The notes below the pieces were generated by a model. That model worked only from the letters and a program-made list of their open reading frames with translations. It had not been told where the DNA came from and made no database searches. The position numbers and the translations under genes are program-made. A DNA stretch of 64,000 bases. Source: Metabacillus sp. B2-18. GTDB taxonomy: Bacteria > Bacillota > Bacilli > Bacillales > Bacillaceae. Below, piece by piece: positions 7,204 to 15,578 of the stretch (position 1 is the stretch's first letter; the number at the start of each line of letters is the position of its first letter). Location: contig NZ_CP088245.1 of the NCBI RefSeq assembly GCF_021117275.1, positions 719,501-783,500 of the forward strand, read 5' to 3'.

Positions 7204-10191
7204 TTGAAAATTGAAGAATTACATATTTATGGTTACGGTAAATTCGAAAATCAGCATTTTTATTTAGGCAAATCCAACCTACTTGTATTTTATGGGGAAA
7301 ACGAAGCCGGAAAATCTACAATTATGTCATTTATACATAGCGTTTTATTTGGCTTTCCCACTAAACAACAAGCAGAAAATCGTTATGAGCCTAAACGAGC
7401 AACAAGCTATGGAGGTTATTTAATTTTAAGAAGTGAAGAGAACAGGCGACTTAAAATAGAAAGAGTACCAGGAAAATTTGGTGGGCAGGTCACAATTGAG
7501 ATGGAGGATGGAACAACAAGAGATGAAGAATATTTAGGTGAATTATTATCTGGTTTAGATAAAGAAACGTATCGATCTATCTTCTCGTTTGATGTTCATG
7601 GCCTACAGCAAATTCATAAAATGAGTTCAGACCAAGTTGGGAAATTTTTATTTTTATCAAGCATTTATGGTGCCGATGCATTATTTACGATTGAGGACAA
7701 ATTAACAAAGCAACAGGAACTCATTTATAAGCCGAATGGTAAGAAACCAACATTAAATGAAGAGCTAGTAGTATTAAAGGATAGCGCTGCTAAGATGTTA
7801 GAAGCTAAAAGAAAAAATAGTGACTACGAGCAATTATTAAAAGCAAAAGAATCCTTAAAGGAAAAGCTATCTCAAGTAGTAGTTGCAAAAAAAGAAAATA
7901 TGTCTTTACAGAGAGAGTTAGAAAGAATAAAATCTGTTATTCCCCTCATTAAGGAAAGAAACTGGTGCTTAGAACAATTGAAATCCTTGCCTGACACAGA
8001 GCATTTTCCGGAGGATGCCATTCAGCAGCTAGATCAGTTTAATATGTCTATTCAGCCAATTGAGATCAAATTAAATTCTTCAAAAAGTAACTATGAGCAA
8101 GTGAACAAAGAGCTGGAAGATTTACTAATAAATGAAGCATATATTCAAAATAAAAAAGCGATTCATGAAGCACGTGAACAATTTGCTCTTTTTGATGAAA
8201 AGCAAAAGAAACAATCTCATTTAGTAAAGAGAATTGAACAATTACAGTATGAAATTGAACTTCTTAAACAAAGACTCTATCCACATATTAGTGATGAGGA
8301 AATATTGGAAATACATGCAACCATTCCGATGAAGGAAGCAATAAAGAAGATTATACTTGAGGATCAGCAGGCTCAGCAAAGAAAGCAGATGTTGGATGAG
8401 CAGTTTGAGCAATCAAGAAATTCAATTGAAGAAACTGAATGGAAAATAAATGAGTTGCATAAAGAAGAGCTACCTGATGATGAAAGAAAGAATTTGGAAC
8501 AGAAGGTCGAAGAATATAAAAATTTTAATACGAATCAACTTCAACAAGAACGAGAGAGACTTTTAAATGAATTAACTAGGCGTAAGAAAGAGCATAAACA
8601 GGAGAAAAAGCAAGGATCGATGTTAATTTATTTCTTAGTGATACTTTCCCAAATTGGAACGATATGGTCCTTCATCCAGCAGCATTGGATACTTTTACTA
8701 GTGTGTATCGCAATAGGTGTTAGTTTCATTCTTCAAGTGAAAAATAAAAAAACGAAAAAAGATCCACTTCTTCTGCATTTAACAATGGAGCTTGAGAAAA
8801 TTGAAGTGTATTTAAAAAAGGGAATGGCATATGAATCATCCTCTTCTCAATCGCTACCAGAATTAATTCATCTTCTTAATCATGACCAAAAAATAAAACA
8901 AATGCTCCACCATGAGCAACTACTTTTTCAGCAACAAGAGAGAAACTACGAAAGAATTGTCAAGCAATATGAGGAGTGGGAAAAAACTCAGTTTCAATTA
9001 AAACAAAAGCAAGCTCATTTAGCTAAGTTGTTGAAGATTGATGAACATGCATCATCAGAGGCACTTTTAGAAGCATTTGAGTTATTGCAACAACTTCAGC
9101 ATCTTATCCTTGAAAAGAACAAATTTATTGCTGAGGAAAAGTTGATAAAACAGGAATTGTTGAAGTATGAACAAATGGTTAGTGAGATCATAAAGGCTTG
9201 TGATATTGAAGGAAATTCAATCGAACAAACTGTTCATGAGTTGTTTAAGCAATTGAGCATAGAAGGAACAAAGAAGGAAAAACAAAAACAGTTATTAGAA
9301 AAAAGAAGAGAGTTGGATGAAGAACTTAGTGAATATGTTCAAAGCACTACATTTTTAAAACAGCAAAAAGAAGATTTTATCAAAAGTAGTGGATGTGAAA
9401 CAGAAGATGAGTTCCGCAAACAAGCAAAATTGCATGAACAACGAGAAGCAGTAAGAAAGCAAAAGCAATGGATTGATAAACAGTTAGCTACAGAAAAAGA
9501 CATTGATATTGAAACACTTTCCAACACAAAAATTGACGATATTGAGGTAAGGTTACAAGAGATAGAGGAGGAAATAAACGTACTTGAAGCAAGTGAAAGG
9601 GAACTCCAACAAGAACAATCCAGTACTCTCATTAAATTAGAAGAGATGGAACAGAGCGGAACATATTCAAATCTAAGGCATTCTTTTGAAAATAAAAAGG
9701 CTATTGTTAAAGAGGAAGCAGAAAAATGGATGGTTAGAGCACTTGCTAAAGATTTGCTACAAAAAACAGTTCAGCGACACAGAGAAGAAAAATTACCTGA
9801 GTTACTGACATCCATAACTTACTTTTTTACAAGACTTACATCTAAGATGTATCACAATGTATATTTACCAAGTGATAAGCAGTCATTTATAGTGGAACGA
9901 CATGATGGAACAAAGTTTTTTGCTGAAGAGTTAAGTCAAGCAACCTCGGAACAACTGTATTTATCGATACGACTAGCGATTATAAAAAATATTAACAAGC
10001 AAGTGAATTTGCCAATTATTATGGATGATAGCTTTGTACATTTTGATCATCGCAGAACATCAAACACCATTTCTTTATTAAATGGACTTAAAGAAGAGAA
10101 TCAAGTGATTTATTTTACATGTCACGAGCATATCGCAAATACCTATCAGTCTCAGAATATGGTTAACCTATCACAAATAAATGTTAGTTAG
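7204..10191 (+). CDS. yhaN: YhaN, SbcC/Rad50-like ATPase with an internal membrane hairpin
   Basis: Start TTG 7204 is preferred to GTG 7195 because GAGGTGAA lies just before it and the protein then begins MKIEELHIYGYGKFE as in relatives; length 995. Walker A is GENEAGKST near residue 31-39. Long coiled coils occupy about 170-470 and 520-860, and the C-terminal lobe has the Walker B-like IIMDDSFVHFD followed by an ITFTCHE-type strand. Residues about 475-513 form two hydrophobic segments (LIYFLVILSQIGTIW and WILLLVCIAIGVSFIL) where Rad50 has its zinc hook. That suggests the coiled-coil apex is anchored in the membrane. B. subtilis YhaN is also called SbcE and is linked to DNA repair. Confidence 0.9.
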   Translation: MKIEELHIYGYGKFENQHFYLGKSNLLVFYGENEAGKSTIMSFIHSVLFGFPTKQQAENRYEPKRATSYGGYLILRSEENRRLKIERVPGKFGGQVTIEMEDGTTRDEEYLGELLSGLDKETYRSIFSFDVHGLQQIHKMSSDQVGKFLFLSSIYGADALFTIEDKLTKQQELIYKPNGKKPTLNEELVVLKDSAAKMLEAKRKNSDYEQLLKAKESLKEKLSQVVVAKKENMSLQRELERIKSVIPLIKERNWCLEQLKSLPDTEHFPEDAIQQLDQFNMSIQPIEIKLNSSKSNYEQVNKELEDLLINEAYIQNKKAIHEAREQFALFDEKQKKQSHLVKRIEQLQYEIELLKQRLYPHISDEEILEIHATIPMKEAIKKIILEDQQAQQRKQMLDEQFEQSRNSIEETEWKINELHKEELPDDERKNLEQKVEEYKNFNTNQLQQERERLLNELTRRKKEHKQEKKQGSMLIYFLVILSQIGTIWSFIQQHWILLLVCIAIGVSFILQVKNKKTKKDPLLLHLTMELEKIEVYLKKGMAYESSSSQSLPELIHLLNHDQKIKQMLHHEQLLFQQQERNYERIVKQYEEWEKTQFQLKQKQAHLAKLLKIDEHASSEALLEAFELLQQLQHLILEKNKFIAEEKLIKQELLKYEQMVSEIIKACDIEGNSIEQTVHELFKQLSIEGTKKEKQKQLLEKRRELDEELSEYVQSTTFLKQQKEDFIKSSGCETEDEFRKQAKLHEQREAVRKQKQWIDKQLATEKDIDIETLSNTKIDDIEVRLQEIEEEINVLEASERELQQEQSSTLIKLEEMEQSGTYSNLRHSFENKKAIVKEEAEKWMVRALAKDLLQKTVQRHREEKLPELLTSITYFFTRLTSKMYHNVYLPSDKQSFIVERHDGTKFFAEELSQATSEQLYLSIRLAIIKNINKQVNLPIIMDDSFVHFDHRRTSNTISLLNGLKEENQVIYFTCHEHIANTYQSQNMVNLSQINVS

Positions 10192-10356
10192 TTTGGGTTA
10201 ATGAAAGTGTTTTGCAGCCGAAAGAATAAAGGAACTATGCTATACTAGCCATACGATTATAAATTGATGATGTTTGAAAGATTGGCGATCACAGCAATGC
10301 CAAAAATGTAAGAAGCGAAATAATAAAGAAGATCCAACCGAGAGGAGCATATATAA

Positions 10357-11301
10357 ATGGGAAAAGGGATTTTGCATTATGACGTTGGAGAACAAGTTGA
10401 AGTACACCTACTAATCAAAACTTCCACTAAAGGAATTGCAAGCAATGGTAAAGCTTTTTTAACTTTAATTTTACAAGACACATCAGGGGAAATAGAAGCA
10501 AAGCTTTGGGATGCATCACAGGATGATGAAGTCCTCTATTCCCCGCAAAGCATTGTCAAAGTATTAGGAGATATTCATCATTATCGTGGACGAAATCAGT
10601 TGAAAATTCGCAAGATCCGTCCGAAGCATGACGAAGAGCAAATTGAGATTTCAGATCTTCTCGAAACTGCACCTATAGCAAAAGAAGTGATGAATGAGAA
10701 GATTACACAATACATTTTTGAAATGAAAAACTCAAATATCCAACGTATTACAAGATATTTATTGAAAAAGCACGGTGCTGCTTTTATTGAATATCCAGCA
10801 GCGACAAAAAACCACCACGAGTTTGTATCTGGTTTAGCCTATCATGTTGTTTCAATGCTTGATTTGGCAAAATCAATAGCTGCTTTATATCCTAGTCTAG
10901 ATACAGATCTTCTTTATGCTGGAGTTATTCTACATGATTTAGGAAAGGTTACTGAATTGTCTGGACCAGTTAGCACAACTTATACAGTTGAAGGAAACCT
11001 TATAGGTCATATATCCATTATGGTAAATGAAATTGCTAAAGCAGCTGAACACCTTCAAATCGAAGGGGAAGAAGTAGTAGTCCTACAGCACCTCGTTTTA
11101 AGTCATCATGGAAAGGCTGAATGGGGTAGTCCAAAACCACCTATGATCAAAGAAGCAGAAATTTTACATTATATTGATAATCTTGATGCAAAAATGAATA
11201 TGATGGATCGTGCCCTTGAACGAGTTAAGCCAGGGGAATACACAGAAAGAGTATTTGCTCTTGATAACCGTTCCTTTTATAAGCCAACATTTCATAAATA
11301 A
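10357..11301 (+). CDS. yhaM: YhaM, 3'-5' exoribonuclease
   Basis: 314 residues, equal to the B. subtilis enzyme as I recall it, with GAGAGGAGC upstream of ATG 10357. Residues 10-90 form an OB-fold nucleic-acid binding domain ([23 protein letters not shown]). Residues about 150-290 form an HD hydrolase domain with H in [11 protein letters not shown], the HD pair in [11 protein letters not shown], and H in [11 protein letters not shown]. Members degrade single-stranded RNA (and DNA) from the 3' end with Mn or Co and act in mRNA turnover. The gene follows yhaN by 165 bases and probably has its own promoter. Confidence 0.93.
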   Translation: MGKGILHYDVGEQVEVHLLIKTSTKGIASNGKAFLTLILQDTSGEIEAKLWDASQDDEVLYSPQSIVKVLGDIHHYRGRNQLKIRKIRPKHDEEQIEISDLLETAPIAKEVMNEKITQYIFEMKNSNIQRITRYLLKKHGAAFIEYPAATKNHHEFVSGLAYHVVSMLDLAKSIAALYPSLDTDLLYAGVILHDLGKVTELSGPVSTTYTVEGNLIGHISIMVNEIAKAAEHLQIEGEEVVVLQHLVLSHHGKAEWGSPKPPMIKEAEILHYIDNLDAKMNMMDRALERVKPGEYTERVFALDNRSFYKPTFHK

Positions 11302-11387
11302 ATAGGAATAAAATCGCTATTTCGTTCATATTCTCCTACAAAAGAGCTTGTTCAAGTGTACAAGTCTTTAAAAGGGGAGGAAGTATA

Positions 11388-11606
11388 ATGTTTGTTATGC
11401 CGTGGTGGATTTATTTATGTATTATAGGGATTCTTGTAAGTGGATATATGGCGTTTAAAACAGCACGACAAGATAAACAAATTGATGATACGTTCATTGA
11501 ACAGGAGGGTCAAGTGTATCTTGACCGTATTGAAAAGGAACGTCAGAAAAAAAGAGATCTATTAACACAGCAACCGGAGCTACAAGACGATCAAACAGCA
11601 AGCTAA
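11388..11606 (+). CDS. yhaL: YhaL-like small membrane protein linked to sporulation
   Basis: A 72-residue protein with one N-terminal membrane segment (residues 4-23, PWWIYLCIIGILVSGYMAF) followed by a charged cytoplasmic tail rich in Lys, Arg, Glu and Gln. A strong AAAGGGGAGGAAG ribosome site precedes ATG 11388. The position between yhaM and prsA and the overall form match B. subtilis YhaL, reported as a sporulation protein. The molecular role is unknown. It is convergent with prsA and shares a bidirectional terminator. Confidence 0.75.
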   Translation: MFVMPWWIYLCIIGILVSGYMAFKTARQDKQIDDTFIEQEGQVYLDRIEKERQKKRDLLTQQPELQDDQTAS

Positions 11607-11621
11607 GATATTTCTACAAAC

Positions 11622-11652
11622 AAAGGCTCTCGTCAAAACGACGAGAGCCTTT
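11622..11652. terminator. Bidirectional terminator between yhaL and prsA
   Basis: AAAGGCTCTCGTC and GACGAGAGCCTTT pair perfectly over 13 bases around a 5-base loop. A/T runs on both sides allow it to serve both convergent genes. Confidence 0.85.
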
Positions 11653-11663
11653 AATTATTGGAA

Positions 11664-12539
11664 TTATTCTTTTGTTTCTTCTTCTTTTTCTGCTGGTTCT
11701 TCTGCTGCTTTAAAAGTATCCTTTAAATCTTCATCCTTCACTTCTACATTTGATTCTTCAATTGCTTTGTCTAACGCATTTTGAATTGTATCAGGTTGTT
11801 GGATTTTTTGGTTGCGTACTTCTTCTTTTAAGGATTCTTTCATTTCTTCAAGTGGTTTCACTGTTTCTGTTACTTTGATGATGTGGAAACCATAATCTGA
11901 CTTAACAGGTGCACTTACTTCACCTTCTTTTAATTTAAAGGCTGCATCCTGGAATTCTTTAACCATTGCACCTTCACCAAACCATCCAAGATCTCCACCG
12001 TTTTGAGCTGAACCAGGATCTGTAGAGTATTCTTTTGCAAGATCTTCAAATGATTCACCCGCATCTAATTTTTCCTTTACTTCTTTTGCCGTTGCTTCAT
12101 CTGCAACTAAAATATGGCTTGCTCTAATTTGACCTTCCAGTGTATCGTAGTAAGCCTTAATATCTTCATCTGTAACTTCGGCTTCAGCTTCAGCTGCTTT
12201 CTTTCTAAGCAGATCCACTTTGACCATTTGTTTTACAACATCTTCACCTTGAGTTTGGACAACACTTTCAAATTGAGCACCGTATTGTGTTTTTAAGTTA
12301 TCAAATTCACTTTGAACTTCTTCATCCGTTACTTCATATTTTTCACTTAATACTTTTTCATGAACGAGCTCTGTTAACACATCTGCACCGAAACGAGCCT
12401 TCATTGCATCGTAGAATTCGTCCTTCGTAATATTACCAGCTTTTGTTTCTACAACAACTTCAGAGTCAGCATTATTGTTGCAAGCACTTAGTGCAAGTAT
12501 GCTAGTTGCTGCTGCTAATACAATTGCGATCTTTTTCAT
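11664..12539 (-). CDS. prsA: PrsA, lipoprotein foldase (parvulin peptidyl-prolyl isomerase)
   Basis: 291 residues on the minus strand. A signal peptide ends in the lipobox LSAC (Cys20), so the mature protein is a lipoprotein on the outer face of the membrane. A SurA-like N-domain spans about 25-130. The parvulin domain (about 133-225) shows IRASHILVADEATAKEV, FEDLAKEYSTDPGSAQNGGDLGWFGEGAMVKEF and YGFHIIKV, with the conserved His and Asp residues of the fold. The C-terminus is Glu/Lys-rich. PrsA assists folding of exported proteins and penicillin-binding proteins and is essential in B. subtilis. The ribosome site AGGAG lies upstream of ATG 12539. Confidence 0.95.
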   Translation of the reverse strand: MKKIAIVLAAATSILALSACNNNADSEVVVETKAGNITKDEFYDAMKARFGADVLTELVHEKVLSEKYEVTDEEVQSEFDNLKTQYGAQFESVVQTQGEDVVKQMVKVDLLRKKAAEAEAEVTDEDIKAYYDTLEGQIRASHILVADEATAKEVKEKLDAGESFEDLAKEYSTDPGSAQNGGDLGWFGEGAMVKEFQDAAFKLKEGEVSAPVKSDYGFHIIKVTETVKPLEEMKESLKEEVRNQKIQQPDTIQNALDKAIEESNVEVKDEDLKDTFKAAEEPAEKEEETKE

Positions 12540-12887
12540 CTTTACTACAACTCCTAGTTATGAAATTTAAACAGTATCTAGCTTGCTATGTATTCCAGGG
12601 TAGTACAAGAAATACTATACCATATTGTGACAAGTTCAAAAAGTTTTTTCAGATTAAGCGTGCTATTGGAGAATGGTTACCATTAAGTATCTTCTCCAAA
12701 TATGAAGAAGGCTAAAATCATGTAATAAAGAAAACTCATTAACAGTGTTGCTGTATAGATGAAATTACAATCTTAAAATAACCTTTTACAAAAAATAAGC
12801 TAATTCCTCAAATCTGGGCAAACGTCCAAACAAAAAGCAAAAATTTATATAGAATATAAGTGTAAAGAGAAAAGGAGGTAATTAGTT
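12540..12887. other. prsA promoter region and leader of the first tiny sporulation gene
   Basis: No gene is seen. On the minus strand a sigma-A-like element, TTTTGA, lies 16 bases from an extended TGGTATAGT box at about 12615-12645, upstream of prsA. On the plus strand the right part holds the GerE-like and sigma-K-like sites of the first SscA/YjcZ-like gene, listed separately. Confidence 0.4.
12815..12856 (+). promoter_or_regulatory. GerE-like box and sigma-K-like -10, unit 1
   Basis: TGGGCAAACGTCCA (12815-12828) is an imperfect palindrome. After 19 bases comes TATAGAATA (12848-12856), which resembles the sigma-K -10 consensus CATAnnnTA. The same pair with 20-base spacing precedes the next two genes. 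The transcription factor assignment is an inference from motif and gene type. Confidence 0.5.
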
Positions 12888-12971
12888 ATGAGCTTTGGTT
12901 ATTCAAATAGCTTTGCTTTGATTGTTGTACTGTTCATTTTGTTAATCATCGTTGGAGCTTCTTACCTTTAA
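12888..12971 (+). CDS. Tiny SscA/YjcZ-type sporulation membrane protein, paralogue 1
   Basis: 27 residues: MSFGYSNSFALIVV... followed by LFILLIIVGASYL. An AAAGGAGG site lies 9 bases before ATG 12888. The hydrophobic core FALIVVLFILLII-x-GA is the hallmark of the 'tiny transmembrane' YjcZ/SscA family of Bacillus, small peptides made late in sporulation; B. subtilis SscA is a small spore coat assembly peptide. It is the first of four tandem paralogues that are nearly identical through the core. Confidence 0.8.
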   Translation: MSFGYSNSFALIVVLFILLIIVGASYL

Positions 12972-13000
12972 TAGACATTAAGATAAAAAAATGAAGGAAT

Positions 13001-13043
13001 TGGGCAAACGTCCAATCATCTCAAGTCAAATGACCATAGAATA
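13001..13043 (+). promoter_or_regulatory. GerE-like box and sigma-K-like -10, unit 2
   Basis: TGGGCAAACGTCCA (13001-13014) is identical to unit 1. CATAGAATA (13035-13043) matches the sigma-K -10 form CATAnnnTA exactly, after a 20-base gap. Confidence 0.55.
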
Positions 13044-13070
13044 AAGTATAAAGATAAAGGAGGATTCATT

Positions 13071-13154
13071 ATGAGCTTTGGATTTTCAAATAACTTTGCT
13101 TTGATTGTTGTATTGTTCATTCTGTTGATCATCATTGGAGCTTCTTATCTTTAA
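13071..13154 (+). CDS. Tiny SscA/YjcZ-type sporulation membrane protein, paralogue 2
   Basis: 27 residues, MSFGFSNNFALIVV... ending LFILLIIIGASYL, with AAAGGAGG before ATG 13071. It differs from paralogue 1 at only three residues (Tyr5Phe, Ser8Asn and Val22Ile), and its upstream region repeats the same motif order, so the pair arose by tandem duplication including the promoter. Single membrane-spanning peptide. Confidence 0.8.
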   Translation: MSFGFSNNFALIVVLFILLIIIGASYL

Positions 13155-13198
13155 ATCATACAATGTCTTTATCAGACATTAAGAAAAAATGAAGGAAT

Positions 13199-13241
13199 TG
13201 GGCAACAGTCCAATCACATTAGTACAAATGACCATATGATA
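13199..13241 (+). promoter_or_regulatory. GerE-like box and sigma-K-like -10, unit 3
   Basis: TGGGCAACAGTCCA (13199-13212) keeps the palindrome arms of units 1 and 2. CATATGATA (13233-13241) matches CATAnnnTA with the same 20-base gap as unit 2. Confidence 0.55.
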
Positions 13242-13271
13242 TAGGGAAATAGATAAAGGAGGTAATTAATT

Positions 13272-13355
13272 ATGAGCCACGGTTTTACAGGAAACTTTGC
13301 TTTGATCGTTGTATTGTTCATCCTATTAATTATTATTGGAGCTTCTTACCTTTAA
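13272..13355 (+). CDS. Tiny SscA/YjcZ-type sporulation membrane protein, paralogue 3
   Basis: 27 residues, MSHGFTGNFALIVV... then LFILLIIIGASYL. AAAGGAGG precedes ATG 13272. The core is identical to paralogue 2 from Phe9 on; only the first eight residues drift (Ser-His-Gly-Phe-Thr-Gly-Asn). It has its own copy of the GerE-like/sigma-K-like region. Confidence 0.8.
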   Translation: MSHGFTGNFALIVVLFILLIIIGASYL

Positions 13356-13409
13356 TAAACTCAAATAAATAAAGATGTATTTGTATCACCTTGAAAAGGG
13401 GGTGTAATA

Positions 13410-13493
13410 ATGAGCGGTGCATATACAGGTGGATTCGCGTTAATCGTTGTATTGTTCATCTTGTTAATCATTGTTGGTGCAGCATGGTTATAA
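13410..13493 (+). CDS. Tiny SscA/YjcZ-type sporulation membrane protein, paralogue 4
   Basis: 27 residues, MSGAYTGGFALIVV... then LFILLIIVGAAWL, the most divergent of the four at both ends. AAAGGGGGTG precedes ATG 13410. Only 54 bases separate it from paralogue 3 and no separate promoter motif is seen, so it is probably cotranscribed with it. A strong terminator follows. Confidence 0.8.
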   Translation: MSGAYTGGFALIVVLFILLIIVGAAWL

Positions 13494-13506
13494 GATAAAA
13501 ATTAAG

Positions 13507-13539
13507 AAAAGCTAACAGGGTGTCCCTGTTAGCTTTTTT
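13507..13539 (+). terminator. Terminator after the four tiny sporulation genes
   Basis: AAAAGCTAACAGGG and CCCTGTTAGCTTTT form a perfect 14-bp stem with a 3-base loop and a T run. Confidence 0.9.
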
Positions 13540-13698
13540 ACTTTTAGGTATGTATGGTTTTCTTATTTTTCATTATGAATTTCGAGCCCCGAAGAAAACA
13601 AAGACATGCGATATGATAAGACACTCATAATTAATGGTTACAAGATTGGAGCATGAGATTATTTTAACCGAGGCTACTAAGAAGATAAAACATATTAA

Positions 13699-13878
13699 TT
13701 AGGTATACAGAATTTCAATATATGAAGAGATTAACAAAATGGTAATAAGAACATTTATTGTTCTAAAAACTTTTGTTTGGCGGTCTTCAGGAATCTCGCG
13801 AACTAAGCATAAAGCATTTGTAAGCTTGTTTATATAAAACAAGATAAAGACTGCAAACAAGATAAAGAAGATTATCAT
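13699..13878 (-). CDS. Small two-span membrane protein, 59 residues
   Basis: An open frame on the minus strand from ATG 13878 to TAA at 13699-13701. GGGAAGGGGG lies about 8 bases before the ATG. The product has a hydrophobic N-terminus (MIIFFILFAVFILFYI), a polar middle (NKLTNALCLVREIPEDRQTK) and a second hydrophobic segment (INVLITILLISSYIEIL). The pattern of a good ribosome site plus two clean membrane spans supports a real gene. I do not recognise the family. It lies between the tiny sporulation genes and IS copy 2. Confidence 0.6.
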   Translation of the reverse strand: MIIFFILFAVFILFYINKLTNALCLVREIPEDRQTKVFRTINVLITILLISSYIEILYT

Positions 13879-14190
13879 TTTGAGATCCCCCTTCCCTCAT
13901 TATACATATTAGATTACCAGACTATTGGAGAAAAAGATAGCATTGACAACTATTACATTTCAAATATATGTAAAGATAACACTGCACAGGCAAGCCTTAG
14001 TAGAAATTCCAGACCCATAGTTGCTCTTATTTTAGCCTAAGTTAAAGCTTTATAACAAATAAAAAAGTGACAAGCCGGAGTAAAATGTACCCTATAGAGT
14101 AGACACTTAAAAAAAGTGCTCTCTCTATAGGGTGCTTTTTTGTATAATGTAAGCATCACAACTACAGACATAACTTGGAGACGGAGAATC

Positions 14191-14604
14191 ATGAGTAAAA
14201 AGCTATTTACAGAAAAAGAAATCAAACTATTATCTAAAAACCCATATGTGAAATCGGTCAGTTCAAAGGGAATTACTTACTCGGATGAGTTTAAACAACA
14301 TTTTGTATCTGAATTCAGTAAGGGGAAGCTTTCAAGACAAATCTTTGAAGAAGCTGGATTTGATGTTGAAATTATTGGCATGCAAAGAATTAAATCTTCT
14401 TCAGAGCGTTGGAGAAACACTTATAAAACTGAAGGCTTGTTGGGGCTTAAAGACACTAGGAAAAATAATTCTGGAAGACCGCGAGTAAAAGAACTGTCCC
14501 TTGAGGAGAAGTATGCAAGATTAGAAGCTAAGATGAATCTTGTAAAGGCAGAAAATGAACTCCTAAAAAAGATTCGTATGTTAGAAAGGGGGCTGAAGAA
14601 GTAA
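14191..14604 (+). CDS. IS3-family transposase OrfA (copy 2)
   Basis: Identical in protein sequence to OrfA of copy 1 (137 residues): N-terminal helix-turn-helix region, C-terminal coiled coil, A6G slippery run at 14565-14571. It is preceded by the same internal hairpin (14089-14141), which shields it from outside transcription. Confidence 0.9.
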   Translation: MSKKLFTEKEIKLLSKNPYVKSVSSKGITYSDEFKQHFVSEFSKGKLSRQIFEEAGFDVEIIGMQRIKSSSERWRNTYKTEGLLGLKDTRKNNSGRPRVKELSLEEKYARLEAKMNLVKAENELLKKIRMLERGLKK

Positions 14605-14669
14605 GGCTTCCTTCTAGTCAGAGGTACATTCTTATTCGTGAGGTTATTGAAAAATACAACCTAAAACAC

Positions 14670-15521
14670 ATGGTGAAATTCCTTTGTGACGTTGCCGGGG
14701 TGTCACGAAGTGGTTACTATAATTATTTCTCAGCTAAGTCCGAAGAACAAAGGAAACGTCAGGAAGTGAGGGATGAAGAAGCTAAAGCATTAATTTTAAA
14801 AGCCTTCCACTTTAAAGGTCGAAAGAAAGGGGCACGCCAAATTAAGATGACATTGGCGGGTCAATTTCAGTGTGTCTTTAATTTGAAACGTGTTCGCAGA
14901 ATTATGAAGAAATACAATATTTTCTGTCCTATTAGAAAAGCTAACCCATATAAAAGAATGATGAAGGCAACCCAAGAACATCGCGTTGTGCCAAACATAT
15001 TAAACCGCCAATTTAAGCAAGGGATTCCATATAACGTACTTCTTACTGACATCACTTATATGCATTACCATAATGGCCAAAGAGCTTATTTATCAGTAAT
15101 TAAAGATGGATCAACAGGTGAAATTCTAGCTTATCATCTATCGGATCGTATCACCATGGAGTTAGCTACAAACACCTTGCACAAGTTAAAGAAGAACCGA
15201 AACTATAAGAAAGCTAAAGACGCTCTCATTCATTCAGATCAAGGAACTCACTACACCCATCCAGGATTCCAAAAGCTTGTGAAGAAAATGGGATTACGGC
15301 AATCTATGTCTAGACGGGGAAACTGTTGGGATAACGCACCAATAGAATCATTCTTTGGCCACCTTAAAGACGAAGCAAATATTAAGCCATGTAAAACTTT
15401 GGACGAACTAAAACGCGAAATAGACAAATACATCACTTACTATAACCATCATAGATATCAATGGAACCTAAAAAAGATGACCCCTGTAAAATACAGAGAT
15501 CATCTTCTTCAGGCTGCTTAA
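14670..15521 (+). CDS. IS3-family transposase OrfB, DDE catalytic domain (copy 2)
   Basis: 283 residues from the first ATG, with the full triad Asp127, Asp190, Glu226. The frame is open back to the slippery site, so OrfAB fusion is expected. The single change from copy 1 is Ile251 in place of Met, outside the catalytic residues. Near-identity of the two copies means recent transposition or gene conversion. Confidence 0.93.
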   Translation: MVKFLCDVAGVSRSGYYNYFSAKSEEQRKRQEVRDEEAKALILKAFHFKGRKKGARQIKMTLAGQFQCVFNLKRVRRIMKKYNIFCPIRKANPYKRMMKATQEHRVVPNILNRQFKQGIPYNVLLTDITYMHYHNGQRAYLSVIKDGSTGEILAYHLSDRITMELATNTLHKLKKNRNYKKAKDALIHSDQGTHYTHPGFQKLVKKMGLRQSMSRRGNCWDNAPIESFFGHLKDEANIKPCKTLDELKREIDKYITYYNHHRYQWNLKKMTPVKYRDHLLQAA

Positions 15522-15578
15522 TGCCTTTTTTTAAAACTGTCCTTTACAAAGGGTACATTTTAGAGCTTATCACTTTTT

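Larger units (their letters stand above)
14081..15562 (+). mobile_element. IS150-type (IS3 family) insertion sequence, copy 2, complete
   Basis: 1,482 bp with the same ends as copy 1 and the same orientation. The 3-bp target duplication is GAG (14078-14080 and 15563-15565). Removing the element and one GAG rejoins AAAAAGTGACAAGC and GCTTATCACTTTTT around the loop CGGA, a hairpin terminator that overlaps the stop codon of the minus-strand gene at 15579. So this copy too sits at the tip of a terminator. The only difference I see from copy 1 is A at 15422 (Met to Ile in OrfB). Confidence 0.93.
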
